This document shows, piece after piece, positions 1-8,236 of a DNA stretch of 64,000 nt. The translations under genes were made by a program, and so were the position numbers. Under the pieces are notes generated by a model, which ran no database searches, had not been told where the DNA came from, and saw only the letters and a list, made by a program, of their open reading frames with translations. The stretch is taken from contig NZ_JAATOV010000001.1 in NCBI RefSeq assembly GCF_011806425.1, forward strand, positions 868,001 through 932,000. The letters run 5' to 3'. The stretch is from Thalassospira lucentensis. GTDB taxonomy: Bacteria > Pseudomonadota > Alphaproteobacteria > Rhodospirillales > Thalassospiraceae. The first letter of the stretch is position 1. Every line of letters begins with the position of its first letter.

Positions 1-56
1 GAAGTGCGAGATGTCATAAGCCTGAAATTCCTGCCTTCTGGATTTTGCGTGCGACG

Positions 57-196
57 TTTGTTTCGTTTTTACGGTGTGCCAACCATGAGCCCCCCGCCTA
101 TGCGGGAGTGACGGTTAAAAGTGAAACTTCGTTCTTCCCGTCATGCCCGCCACGGCGGGGATCGAGATGAACGGACACAATATGAACGGACACAAT
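57..196. repeat. Palindromic intergenic repeat plus 15-bp tandem duplication
   Basis: Two GC-rich palindromic segments (about 93-112 and 138-160) contain nearly complementary blocks around GCGGGAGTGACGG and CCGTCATGCCCGC, so the RNA or single strand could fold back on itself. The motif resembles short palindromic intergenic elements common in alphaproteobacteria, which is from general knowledge and was not searched. Just beyond, ATGAACGGACACAAT is present twice head to tail at 167-181 and 182-196. No gene is seen in 1-203. Confidence 0.5.
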
Positions 197-203
197 CGCA
201 TTT

Positions 204-803
204 TTACGCCTTAAGAACACCGTGATCGCGCAAAAAGCCAATCAGCGGCAAAAGCGGCAAACCAAGAACGGTGAAATAGTCACCGCGTACTTCGGTAAAG
301 AGCTGCGCCCCGATGCCTTCAAGCTGATACCCGCCAACGCAGTCAAATATGTCTTCGCCCGCCGTATCAAGATACCAATCAAGCCATTCTTCGGTGAAAT
401 TGCGCATGGTCAAATGGGCGGTATCAATCGTGCCCCAAATGCGAGAGCCCTCTTTATATATAACAGCAGCGGAGACCAATTGATGGGTCTTGCCGCGCAG
501 CGCCAAAAGTTGCGCACGGGTGTTATCGCGGTCTTTGGGCTTATCAAACCAGATGCCATTGCATTCCAGCATCTGATCCGCGGCAATGACAATGCCGTCG
601 GGCTGCTGGCGATACATGCGCAGCGCCTTCATTTCGGCCAGGGTTTCGGCGGCTTCGGCGGCGTTGGCCCCTTCGGCCTTCATCGATTGTTTATAGCCGT
701 CCTCGTCAATCATCGAGGCAATCGCATCGCAATCCACACCTGCATTTGTCAGCATGGCGTGACGTGTTTTGCTGCTTGAGGCCAGAATAAGCCGTTGGTT
801 CAT
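204..803 (-). CDS. maf: Maf family nucleoside triphosphate pyrophosphatase
   Basis: This 199-residue protein belongs to the Maf/HAM1-like family, whose members hydrolyse non-canonical or modified NTPs to NMP and pyrophosphate in the cytoplasm. The N-terminus carries the family phosphate-binding motif (LILASSSKTR, residues 5-14), and the AADQML segment near residue 75 is the conserved acidic site. Length is normal for the family. AGGAT lies a few bases before the ATG. It starts 10 bases after the stop of the ppsR-like gene, so the two are probably one transcript running away from the putative origin. Exact substrate specificity (dTTP/UTP-type or other) cannot be told from sequence alone. Confidence 0.93.
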   Translation of the reverse strand: MNQRLILASSSKTRHAMLTNAGVDCDAIASMIDEDGYKQSMKAEGANAAEAAETLAEMKALRMYRQQPDGIVIAADQMLECNGIWFDKPKDRDNTRAQLLALRGKTHQLVSAAVIYKEGSRIWGTIDTAHLTMRNFTEEWLDWYLDTAGEDIFDCVGGYQLEGIGAQLFTEVRGDYFTVLGLPLLPLIGFLRDHGVLKA

Positions 804-813
804 CGTTTATATC

Positions 814-1641
814 CTATTCGTGACCGCGACGGTCATACATGGTTGCCATGATCATGGCCGCTGTTTCTTCGATCGAACGGCGGGTGACATTGATAATCTT
901 CCAGCCGCGATCGGTAAAATAACGTCGCGCCTGATGGACTTCATCGCGCACGGCAACCGGATCGACATAATCCCCGCCCTCGCCGCGTTCGATCTGACGC
1001 AGACGGTTTTTACGGATCGACACCAATTGATCAACATCCTTGATCAAGCCAACAATCAGCGGCTTTTTCAGCTGATCCAAATCAGGCGGCAGCGGACAGC
1101 CCGGCACAAAGGGAATATTGGCGGTTTTGATCCCGCGATTGGCCAAATAGACCGAGGTCGGGGTTTTTGACGTCCGCGACACGCCGACAATCACAACGTC
1201 GGCTTCTTCCAGATCCCAGCCAGACTGCCCGTCATCATGGGACAGGGTAAAATCAATCGCCTCGATCCGGCTGAAATATTCTTCGTCCATTTTATGAAGT
1301 GCGCCAGTCCGGCCGCGCGATTGCTGGCCCAAATAGCCGGCCATCATGGTGACGGTATTATCAAGCACATGGCTGTGCGGCACCTGAAGGCGGCGACAGC
1401 CTTCTTCGAGTTTGCGGCGAATTTCACTGTCAAACACGGTGTAAAGGACAATGCCGGGATTACGTTCAATATCGGCCAAAACGCGCGCAAGCTGGGCGTC
1501 CGTTCGGATCAGCGACCAAACATGTTCATGGGCGCGGACATCAGGAAATTGCGCAATGCAGGCCCGGGCAACGCCATCAACTGTCTCGCCGGTCGAATCC
1601 GAAACCAGATGAAGATGGAAAATTTTATCTGCTTGGACCAT
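814..1641 (-). CDS. ppsR: Pyruvate phosphate dikinase / PEP synthase regulatory protein (DUF299)
   Basis: This is a DUF299 family bifunctional kinase/pyrophosphorylase of 275 residues that switches PEP synthase or pyruvate phosphate dikinase on and off by threonine phosphorylation. The N-terminal FHLHLVSDSTGET segment and the central GVSRTSKTPTSVYLA block, a P-loop-like nucleotide-binding motif, are family signatures. A start at 1662 would add seven residues. I prefer 1641 because the protein then begins MVQADKIFHLHLVSD, as relatives do, and a GGATGG stands just upstream. Neighbours are maf (10-base gap) downstream and the putative oriC upstream. A homologue of this gene flanks the origin in other alphaproteobacteria. 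Confidence 0.9.
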   Translation of the reverse strand: MVQADKIFHLHLVSDSTGETVDGVARACIAQFPDVRAHEHVWSLIRTDAQLARVLADIERNPGIVLYTVFDSEIRRKLEEGCRRLQVPHSHVLDNTVTMMAGYLGQQSRGRTGALHKMDEEYFSRIEAIDFTLSHDDGQSGWDLEEADVVIVGVSRTSKTPTSVYLANRGIKTANIPFVPGCPLPPDLDQLKKPLIVGLIKDVDQLVSIRKNRLRQIERGEGGDYVDPVAVRDEVHQARRYFTDRGWKIINVTRRSIEETAAMIMATMYDRRGHE

Positions 1642-1662
1642 GACCCATCCGATTTTTCGCAA

Positions 1663-2250
1663 AATTTGCCGATTTTTGGCGATGCAAGGATTCAGTTATC
1701 CACTTTTGACGCGCCAAGCGGTTTTTGTGTCTTTTATTTTAGGTGTTCGATATTTCGATCACACCCGTCCGTATAAGGTATATTAGCCCAACCAAGAGTT
1801 AGGGGGTCGGAGTCGGCCCTGTGGATTATTGTGGATAACGGGTGCGACTCCGGGTGCATTTTTTCCACAGGTTTTATCCTCCCCATCATACAAAGTTTCT
1901 CAGACCGTTCATCCCGACAGGGATAACTCATTATTTTTTCCCGTAATAGCAGGGATAAAGGGGCAAAAACCAGCTTAATCCACGTTATCCCCATTATTCA
2001 AAACATGCTTATCCCAAGGCAGAGTCTGAGAGTCGTTCGGAGTCGTCCCCAGTTTTCCCCAAGACCGCTTGAGATGGATCATTTTTCCCGAGTCGAATTG
2101 TGAATAAGCTGTGCGTTAAATTTAATCCCTGTTATCCACAGGTATCCACCTACAAACAACATCCTTTTTAATTAAATAAGGGTTTGGTAGGCAGAGCGTG
2201 GAAAACGTCCCGGCCAAGGCCACAGGACAAAATTAACGGGGTCAGAAGAC
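1663..2250. other. oriC: Candidate chromosomal replication origin (oriC)
   Basis: This region of about 590 bases between ppsR and hemE has no convincing gene. It holds perfect DnaA boxes TTATCCACA at 2132-2140 (plus) and 1830-1838 (minus). Near-matches lie at 1696-1704 (TTATCCACT), 1820-1828, 1861-1869, 1985-1993 and 2009-2017. Seven GANTC sites (1689, 1810, 1846, 2022, 2030, 2040, 2090) are far more than the one or two expected by chance. An AT-rich stretch sits at 2157-2180. hemE flanks oriC in Caulobacter and relatives, where GANTC methylation by CcrM times replication. I see no clean TTAA-N7-TTAA CtrA site. Function is inferred from these signals and position. Confidence 0.85.
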
Positions 2251-2334
2251 CAATGCGTGAACCACGGGCACCGAGCCCGGGGGACGGCATTGGTCATAAA
2301 TACATCCGATCGGGACAGACAGACAGGAAACCAA

Positions 2335-3372
2335 ATGCCCAATTCGAATAAGACTTTCTTGCGTGCCCTTGCTGGTGAAACGCTGCCCGTCCCACCTATT
2401 TGGCTGATGCGCCAAGCCGGTCGCTATCTTCCGGAATACCGTGCCACCCGTGGCGAAGCAGGATCGTTCCTCGATCTTTGCTACAATCCCGACCTTGCCT
2501 GCGAAGTTACGTTGCAGCCACTTCGGCGCTATGACTTCGATGCGGCTATTCTGTTCTCCGATATCCTCGTTATACCGCAGGCCCTTGGACAGCATTTGGC
2601 CTTCAAGCAGGGTGAAGGACCACAGCTTGAGGCCATCCGCGATGCTTCGGGCCTTGGTAAACTTTCGGTCGATGGCATTCATGACACGCTTGGACCGATC
2701 TACGAGACCGTTTCAAAGCTGTCTGACGCCATTCCCGACCATACGGCCCTCATTGGCTTTGCCGGGGGCCCATGGACTGTGGCGACCTATATGGTCGAAG
2801 GGAAAGGCAGCAAAGATTTTGCCAATATCCGTCGGTTTGCCTATGGCGATCCCGAAGGATTTGACCAGCTGATTGATATTCTGGTCGAGGCGACAACGCA
2901 ATATTTGCTCAAGCAGGTTGAAGCGGGCGCAGAATGCATCCAGCTGTTTGAAACCTGGGGCGGGGTGTTGTCGGAAAACGGCTTTAACCGTTGGGTGATC
3001 GAGCCGACCAAGAAAATCGTCGAAAACCTGCGCAATGTGCACCCGGATCTGCCGATCATTGGCTTCCCGCGTGGTGCTGGTTTGCATCTGATTGATTTTA
3101 AAACCAAAACCGGTGTGACCGCGGTGGGCCTTGATAGTGGCGTGCCGTTGAAATGGGTGGCGGAAAACCTTCAGAAACTTGGCCCTGTGCAAGGTAATCT
3201 TGATCCGATGTATGTGATCACGGGCGGCGATGAGATGATTGCGGAAACCCGCCGTATTCTTGAAACGCTGAAAAACGGACCGTTTATTTTCAACCTTGGC
3301 CACGGCATCACCCCGGAAACGTCACCGGAAAATGTCGATAAGCTGGTGAAATTTATCCGAAATCAAAGCTGA
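2335..3372 (+). CDS. hemE: Uroporphyrinogen decarboxylase
   Basis: HemE decarboxylates the four acetate side chains of uroporphyrinogen III to give coproporphyrinogen III in haem synthesis. The 345-residue protein carries the substrate-binding [10 protein letters not shown] motif (residues 26-35) and the GPWTVATYM motif in the middle, and its length is typical. The open frame extends to 2257, but the ATG at 2335 is preceded by AGGAAA with a 4-base gap and gives the usual family N-terminus. It is the first gene right of the putative origin and is followed by hemH and hemJ in the same direction. Confidence 0.96.
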   Translation: MPNSNKTFLRALAGETLPVPPIWLMRQAGRYLPEYRATRGEAGSFLDLCYNPDLACEVTLQPLRRYDFDAAILFSDILVIPQALGQHLAFKQGEGPQLEAIRDASGLGKLSVDGIHDTLGPIYETVSKLSDAIPDHTALIGFAGGPWTVATYMVEGKGSKDFANIRRFAYGDPEGFDQLIDILVEATTQYLLKQVEAGAECIQLFETWGGVLSENGFNRWVIEPTKKIVENLRNVHPDLPIIGFPRGAGLHLIDFKTKTGVTAVGLDSGVPLKWVAENLQKLGPVQGNLDPMYVITGGDEMIAETRRILETLKNGPFIFNLGHGITPETSPENVDKLVKFIRNQS

Positions 3373-3431
3373 TTTTTGAAATCAATCAAATCGATTGGAA
3401 AAATCAGTGCGTATACTGAGGTAATTCCGTT

Positions 3432-3479
3432 GCGCCGAAGGCCTGTTTGACCCAAATAGGCTTTCGGTGCGGAACGGGT
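3432..3479 (+). promoter_or_regulatory. Stem-loop between hemE and hemH
   Basis: Bases 3432-3444 pair with 3458-3470 over 13 positions, counting two G-U pairs, around a 13-base loop. GGAACGGGTTTT follows. It could be an intercistronic attenuator, a weak terminator or an mRNA stability element. The T run is short, so I do not call it a strong terminator. Confidence 0.45.
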
Positions 3480-3545
3480 TTTATCCATAGATTATGATTT
3501 CCGATTTTTACGGATCTGATCAAAACGCCATGAAGGATACGCTAT

Positions 3546-4655
3546 ATGTCCGAGAATATGCGTAAGAAGCGCGCGATTGTTTTGTTCAATCTCGGCGGCC
3601 CTGATAGCCCAGAGGCGGTTGAGCCGTTTTTGTTTAACCTGTTTAACGATCCGGCGATTATCAGCCTGCCCAACCCGTTTCGCTATTTTCTGGCCAAACT
3701 GATTTCCCATCGCCGCGCCCCGGTCGCACAAGAAATTTACGCCCATATCGGGGGAAAATCGCCGCTTTTGGAATTGACCCAAGAACAGGCAGATGCCCTG
3801 CAAGCGGCCCTTAATGCCGATGGTGAAGACACCACCTATGAAAATCGGTGCTTTATCGCCATGCGTTATTGGAAGCCGTTTGCCAAGGATACCGCAGCAG
3901 AGGTCAAAGCCTGGGGTGCGGATGAGCAAATTTTGCTGCCGCTTTATCCGCAGTTTTCAACCACCACCAGCGGATCATCGGTCAAAGATTGGAAACAGGC
4001 CTGCCATAAGGTTGGCTTAAGCGCGCCGATCAAAACCGCGTGCTGTTACCCGACCAATCCGGGCTTTGTCGACGCATCGGCCGAAATGATCATAACGGGC
4101 TATAACAAGGCGGTGGCCAAGGCCGAAGAACTTGGCATTGCCAAGCCACGTCTTTTGTTTTCGGCCCATGGTGTGCCAAAAGCAGTGATTACCAAGCGCG
4201 GTGATCCTTATCAGTCGCAGATTGAAAAAACCGCGGCTGCCGTGGTCGAAAAAATGGCGATTGCCGGGCTGGATTGGAAAGTTTGCTATCAAAGCCGGGT
4301 CGGTCCGATGGAATGGATTGGTCCATCCACCGAAAGCGAGATCGAACGTGCCGGCAAAGAAGGTGTTGGCCTTGTGATTGTGCCGATTGCCTTTGTGACC
4401 GAGCATTCCGAGACGCTGGTTGAGCTTGATATCGAATATGGCGAGCTGGCCCACGAACATCATGTGCCGATCTATGAACGGGTGCGTACGGTCTGTTCCC
4501 ATCCGAAATTCATCAACGGACTTGTTTCGGTTGTAAAACAAACGCAAGTCGAGCTGGATGAAAAGGGCGGAGACGATTACACGGTCGAGACCCGTGGTTG
4601 GTGGTGCCCAGATGAGCATTCCTGTGCGGTGGCCAAGCAACCGGGCGGCGCATAA
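3546..4655 (+). CDS. hemH: Ferrochelatase
   Basis: This 369-residue ferrochelatase inserts ferrous iron into protoporphyrin IX (or coproporphyrin) in the last part of haem synthesis. The N-terminal VLFNLGGPDSPEAV segment, the catalytic histidine in FSAHGVP (His208) and the VTEHSETLVELDIEY block (acidic metal-site residues around 286-289) are all present. An AAGGA lies eight bases before the ATG. It follows hemE by 173 bases and is followed by a strong hairpin with a T run before hemJ, so hemJ may be partly uncoupled. The tail has extra Cys residues (WWCPDEHSC). An iron-sulfur role for them is possible but unproven. Confidence 0.96.
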   Translation: MSENMRKKRAIVLFNLGGPDSPEAVEPFLFNLFNDPAIISLPNPFRYFLAKLISHRRAPVAQEIYAHIGGKSPLLELTQEQADALQAALNADGEDTTYENRCFIAMRYWKPFAKDTAAEVKAWGADEQILLPLYPQFSTTTSGSSVKDWKQACHKVGLSAPIKTACCYPTNPGFVDASAEMIITGYNKAVAKAEELGIAKPRLLFSAHGVPKAVITKRGDPYQSQIEKTAAAVVEKMAIAGLDWKVCYQSRVGPMEWIGPSTESEIERAGKEGVGLVIVPIAFVTEHSETLVELDIEYGELAHEHHVPIYERVRTVCSHPKFINGLVSVVKQTQVELDEKGGDDYTVETRGWWCPDEHSCAVAKQPGGA

Positions 4656-4671
4656 GCATAATTGCCAAGTT

Positions 4672-4710
4672 AAACAGGCCGGTTACCGCTTAGGGGCCGG
4701 CCTGTTTTTT
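4672..4710 (+). terminator. Rho-independent terminator after hemH
   Basis: A perfect 11-bp stem (4672-4682 with 4697-4707) is followed by TTTTTT. It lies between hemH and hemJ. Confidence 0.85.
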
Positions 4711-4781
4711 GGTATGGTCCACACATCCCGTTGGGTCATGGCCCATTGATTATCCCCCTGCTGATTTGAGAAAAGAGAGAG

Positions 4782-5210
4782 ATGGACACTTATAGCGTTA
4801 TCAAATCCCTGCATGTCATCAGCATCATTGCCTGGATGGCGGGGCTTTTGTATCTGCCGCGGCTTTATGTATATCACTGCGAAGTCGCACCGGGCTCGGA
4901 AGCCAGTGAGAAATTCAAAGTGATGGAACGGCGTTTGCTGCGGGCTATCATGAACCCGGCGATGATTGCGTCCTGGATTTTTGGTGGATACCTGATCCAT
5001 GCGGCCGGTGTGATGACCGAAGGCTGGTTTCACGTGAAATTGCTGTGTGTGGTTCTGATGACCGTATCGCACATGATGCTGGCGCGGTATCGCCGGGCGT
5101 TCGACGCCGATGCCAATACCAAATCACAGAAATTCTTTAGGATTTTCAACGAAGTACCAACCATCTTGATGATTATCATCGTCTTTATGGTGATCGCCCG
5201 CCCGTTCTAA
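4782..5210 (+). CDS. hemJ: Protoporphyrinogen oxidase HemJ
   Basis: HemJ (UPF0093) is the membrane protoporphyrinogen IX oxidase used by most alphaproteobacteria instead of HemG or HemY. The 142-residue protein has four hydrophobic segments. The early SLHVISIIAWMAGLLYLPRL segment carries the conserved histidine (His11) thought to bind haem. A GAGAGAG tract precedes the ATG. Clustering with hemE and hemH completes the late haem pathway. A convergent secB gene follows after a shared terminator. Confidence 0.93.
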   Translation: MDTYSVIKSLHVISIIAWMAGLLYLPRLYVYHCEVAPGSEASEKFKVMERRLLRAIMNPAMIASWIFGGYLIHAAGVMTEGWFHVKLLCVVLMTVSHMMLARYRRAFDADANTKSQKFFRIFNEVPTILMIIIVFMVIARPF

Positions 5211-5283
5211 AATAGGTGCGCGATTGTGGTGTAAGACCGGGTGTTTTAAAATTCGGCCTGACTTCATTACGATATTAAAATAA

Positions 5284-5308
5284 AAAGGCCGCCAAATTGG
5301 CGGCCTTT
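5284..5308. terminator. Bidirectional terminator between hemJ and secB
   Basis: AAAGGCCGCC and GGCGGCCTTT pair around a 5-base AAATT loop, with A and T runs outside. It can end both the rightward hemJ and the leftward secB transcripts. Confidence 0.85.
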
Positions 5309-5334
5309 GTTTTGATGTCGAACCAAATAGGGAT

Positions 5335-5844
5335 TTAGGCGTTGCCCGCAGGCTGGCCTTCCATCTGTTTGGCGAATTTTTTGCGGAAAAGATCAGCAAA
5401 ATCAATCTGCTGCATCATAAGCGGCGGGAAGCCACCATCCGCGGTCAGATCAGAGACGATCTTACGGACATATGGGAACAGAAGACGCGGAACTTCGATC
5501 ATCAGAACCGGCAGACGATGCTGTTCTTCAACATTCAGGGTCACAACCGCGCCATACTGAAGTTCAGCAATGAAGGCGACCTTTTCGGCGACTTCGGCTT
5601 TGACGTTGATTTTGATCGTAACTTCGTGAAGCTTCTGATCCTGAGTGGTGCGGGCCTCAACATCGACGTCGATATTGATTTTCGGCTGCTGCTGAAGTGC
5701 GACACTTTCCGGTGCATTGGGATTTTCGAACGAAAGATCCTTGATGTACTGGGTGTGGATCGTAATCGGGTTCGCAGGCGCTTGCTGCTGTTCGCCGCCC
5801 TGTTCTGCACCGCCCTGCTGTGTACCGGTGGTATTCTCGGCCAT
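5335..5844 (-). CDS. secB: Protein-export chaperone SecB
   Basis: SecB is the cytoplasmic tetrameric chaperone that holds preproteins unfolded and passes them to SecA. The 169-residue protein has the family core: the ITIHTQYIKDLSFENPNAP segment, the LVIEVPRLLFPYVR-like block (here LMIEVPRLLFPY) and the DGGFPPLMMQQIDFADLF C-terminal block. A Gln/Gly/Glu-rich N-terminal leader of about 25 residues is common in alphaproteobacterial SecB. GGGAG precedes the ATG. The secB-fxsA-Tim44-mltA order that begins here is often conserved in alphaproteobacteria. Confidence 0.95.
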   Translation of the reverse strand: MAENTTGTQQGGAEQGGEQQQAPANPITIHTQYIKDLSFENPNAPESVALQQQPKINIDVDVEARTTQDQKLHEVTIKINVKAEVAEKVAFIAELQYGAVVTLNVEEQHRLPVLMIEVPRLLFPYVRKIVSDLTADGGFPPLMMQQIDFADLFRKKFAKQMEGQPAGNA

Positions 5845-6310
5845 TAAGTATCGCTCCCATTAAATTCGGTCTTGATCAGAAATAAGCCATTCAGGCCCCG
5901 ATGAAAGGGCATGCTGTGAAAATGTCGGTCGATATATGCTTGGACCGGCTGAAATGCTTGTTTCTGACGCCGCAACCCTGCGGCAGATGATCTGGGGTAG
6001 CATGTCTTTATCATGCGAGCAAGCCAATCGGACGCGGTTTGGCGCGGTTTTAAGCCGTTTAGAACCAGCGCAATGCGGTCCCGGTGTAGGCTTCCAACCA
6101 GCTGTTCGCAAACAGCGCGTGGTTGCTGTGTTGCGGGCGGTATGATTGTTGCTGCTGATTGTGCCGGCCCTCCCTGCCAAAACCGGGGGTAGACCGGCTA
6201 TGGCATGGGGATGATGGGCGTGACTGGGATATGAAAGTGCTTGCGGGCTGATCAAGGCAACGGCAAAGGCACGCACACCGATTGCCCGCGCGGCGAAGCG
6301 TTATGTTATT
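5845..6310. other. 466-base gap between fxsA and secB, no gene recognised
   Basis: Open frames exist on both strands (for example 5860-6276 minus and 5936-6145 plus). Their translations are rich in His, Cys, Arg and Pro, with no domain, signal or ribosome-binding site that convinces me. The secB promoter probably lies near 5860-5950. GCCGCAACCCTGCGGC at about 5969-5984 is a small dyad. The rest is unexplained. Confidence 0.4.
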
Positions 6311-6940
6311 TTATGATGACGTGTGGGGCGGCAAGGTGCGCGACCCGTTATTGTTATCGGGATCATTGTCGTCATTGTCATCATCGTCGTTTGAAGGGTC
6401 CTTCGGACCATTTGACGACGCAGCGTTGCTGTTGCCCTGGTTGGGATGGTCATCGGGGCTGATATCTTCGAAGTCGCCATCAATGATCGGGCCGCTGCCC
6501 GGGCGGCCATTGGGGCGGTGCGACTGTTGCGCGCCCGGCCCACCATATCGGCGGCCGCCGCCAAAGTTGGTGCGAATATTGCCCGACTGGACCAGTTTCA
6601 TGATGACTTTTGCCCCGACCAATTGGCGCAATGGCGGAACCAACAGCAAGAAGCCCATGGTATCGGTGACAAAGCCCGGGGTCAGCAGCAATACGCCCGC
6701 AATCAGAATGCAAATCCCGTCAAACATGGCCCCAATTGGCATTTCGCCCTGATCCATCTGACTTTGCGCCTTGGCGAGGGTTTGCAAACCTTGGGCGCGC
6801 ATCAGCGAGGTGCCGATAATTGCAGTCAGGATCACCACACCAATGGTCGGCCATAGGCCAATTAACTCGCCGGCCTGAATAAAGACCGCGATTTCAATGA
6901 TGGGGATGGCGACAAAGATGGCCAGAAAATACACGCCCAT
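6311..6940 (-). CDS. fxsA: FxsA family cytoplasmic membrane protein
   Basis: FxsA is a small inner-membrane protein, named for its effect on phage F exclusion in E. coli; its role is poorly understood. Residues 1-50 and 68-105 hold about four hydrophobic helices, including the conserved IEIAVFIQAGELIG and LLLTPGFVTDTMGFLLLVPP motifs. The last 90 residues are a hydrophilic, disordered tail rich in Gly, Pro and Asn. The tail ends in a run of Asp and Asn that is visibly repetitive in the DNA (GTC/GTT repeats near 6361-6400). Total length is 209 residues. Such a long acidic tail may be clade-specific. Confidence 0.88.
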   Translation of the reverse strand: MGVYFLAIFVAIPIIEIAVFIQAGELIGLWPTIGVVILTAIIGTSLMRAQGLQTLAKAQSQMDQGEMPIGAMFDGICILIAGVLLLTPGFVTDTMGFLLLVPPLRQLVGAKVIMKLVQSGNIRTNFGGGRRYGGPGAQQSHRPNGRPGSGPIIDGDFEDISPDDHPNQGNSNAASSNGPKDPSNDDDDNDDNDPDNNNGSRTLPPHTSS

Positions 6941-7278
6941 TGGTGCTCCGTTAAAGGGGACTAACCCGCATTTGGTTCAAATTCACAGCGGATTTCGCCG
7001 CCAGATCGTGGTCACATACACAATTATTACAGAAAACAACTTGGATTTCAGTGATTTCCGATTAACCTGCTGAATGTGTTTATCGTATACTTAACCTTAT
7101 AACTCGACGAAATTACGGCAGTTTGCCAAGAACCCAAGAAGATCAAGGTGAAGACGATCACATTTAAGGTGTGATCATAGGTTGCCCTTGCATTTGGTTG
7201 GGTTCATACCATTTCACAACCATGGTCGGTTTGTTCATTTCGACCTTTTTGAAACCCCAAAGATCAAGAGTCCGGATC
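6941..7278. other. Divergent intergenic region between fxsA and the Tim44-like gene
   Basis: This AT-rich spacer of about 340 bases separates two divergent genes and should hold both promoters. In-frame GTG (7171) and ATG (7222) codons could extend the Tim44-like protein into it, but neither has a convincing ribosome-binding site. I see no other gene or strong repeat. Confidence 0.5.
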
Positions 7279-7989
7279 TTGCAATATTTCGATATTTTTC
7301 TTTTCGCTCTGATCGCTGTTTTCCTTGTTCTGCGCTTGCGCAGTGTTCTTGGCCGTCGTACCGGCAACGAGAAACAGGGACCATCAGATGTGTTTGGCCG
7401 TCAACAACATGATGACGCCAATGGCAGCCCCGCTGAAAATGGCGCGGCGCCAAAACCTGATAATGTCTATCGCCTGCCGGATTCCGAAAACGCGCCCGCC
7501 CCGGCAGATGTTCCGAGCGGCATTTACGCCACATTGCAGAAAATCCAAAAAGCCGATTCAAGCTTTACCCAGAAGGATTTCCTCAATGGTGCGCGCATGG
7601 CATTTGAAATGATTGTCGAATATTTTGCCAAGGGCGACAAAGATTCCCTAAGCCCGCTGCTTTCGCCAGAAGTTTACAAGAACTTCACCGCGGCCATTGA
7701 TGCGCGGTCGGAAAAGGGTGAACACGAAGAAACCACCTTGGTCGGCATTAAAAGTGCGACGATCCATGATGCCAGCTTTGAGGGCCGCACCGCCTATGTG
7801 ACGGTGAAATTCGTGTCCGAAGAAGTATCGGTTGTTCGCAATGCCGAAGGTGAAGTGGTTTCAGGTGATCCCAATCAAGTGGTTGAGGCCGAAGACCTTT
7901 GGACCTTTGCGCGCAATACGGAAAACAAAGATCCAAATTGGCAGCTGGTGGCAACCGAAACCCCGGAAGACGAAGACAGCGCTCTTTAA
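7279..7989 (+). CDS. Tim44/TimA-family membrane-anchored adaptor protein
   Basis: This is a Tim44-like domain protein of about 236 residues. It has one N-terminal membrane helix (about residues 4-22) followed by the family RLRSVLGRRTG motif, a variable acidic linker, and a C-terminal globular domain (about residues 90-230) like the mitochondrial import factor Tim44 and bacterial TimA. It is probably bound to the inner membrane with the domain in the cytoplasm. I chose the TTG at 7279 because family members begin just before the helix (QYFDIFLFALIAVF) and AAGAG lies upstream. Starts at 7222 or 7171 are possible. It is followed by mltA, a conserved pairing. Confidence 0.85.
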   Translation: MQYFDIFLFALIAVFLVLRLRSVLGRRTGNEKQGPSDVFGRQQHDDANGSPAENGAAPKPDNVYRLPDSENAPAPADVPSGIYATLQKIQKADSSFTQKDFLNGARMAFEMIVEYFAKGDKDSLSPLLSPEVYKNFTAAIDARSEKGEHEETTLVGIKSATIHDASFEGRTAYVTVKFVSEEVSVVRNAEGEVVSGDPNQVVEAEDLWTFARNTENKDPNWQLVATETPEDEDSAL

Positions 7990-8021
7990 TCCCTTAAGCG
8001 TTCTGATGTCGTCAAAAAATA

Positions 8022-8054
8022 TAAGGCGGCCCGTGTGATGCGGGTCGCCTTTTT
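8022..8054 (+). terminator. Terminator after the Tim44-like gene
   Basis: AAGGCGGCCCG pairs with CGGGTCGCC, with one mismatch, around a short loop. A run of six T bases follows. Confidence 0.8.
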
Positions 8055-8236
8055 TCTGTTTGGGACCATTTTGTGCCATATCGGGCGTGCCCGGCATAAC
8101 AGCATCTTTGAATTATCGGCTTGTTAAGCATGTTTGGCGAAAATTGCCCTGCGTCGGGCCGGGCGATGAAGCGTGGCTGGGCGTTTTTTGTGTATCGCCT
8201 TTTATGTCCCGCTTTGTCAGTTAAACGAGTGCCATC

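Noticed and set aside
222..779. 185-residue open frame opposite maf
   Set aside because: It is the antisense shadow of maf, has no ribosome-binding site and no recognisable domain.
1734..1994. 86-residue frame inside the putative origin
   Set aside because: The translation is low-complexity and overlaps DnaA boxes and GANTC sites, with no homology that I recognise.
5860..6276. 138-residue frame between secB and fxsA
   Set aside because: The sequence is His/Pro/Arg-rich without domains or signal and has no good start. I leave it unannotated but record the gap.
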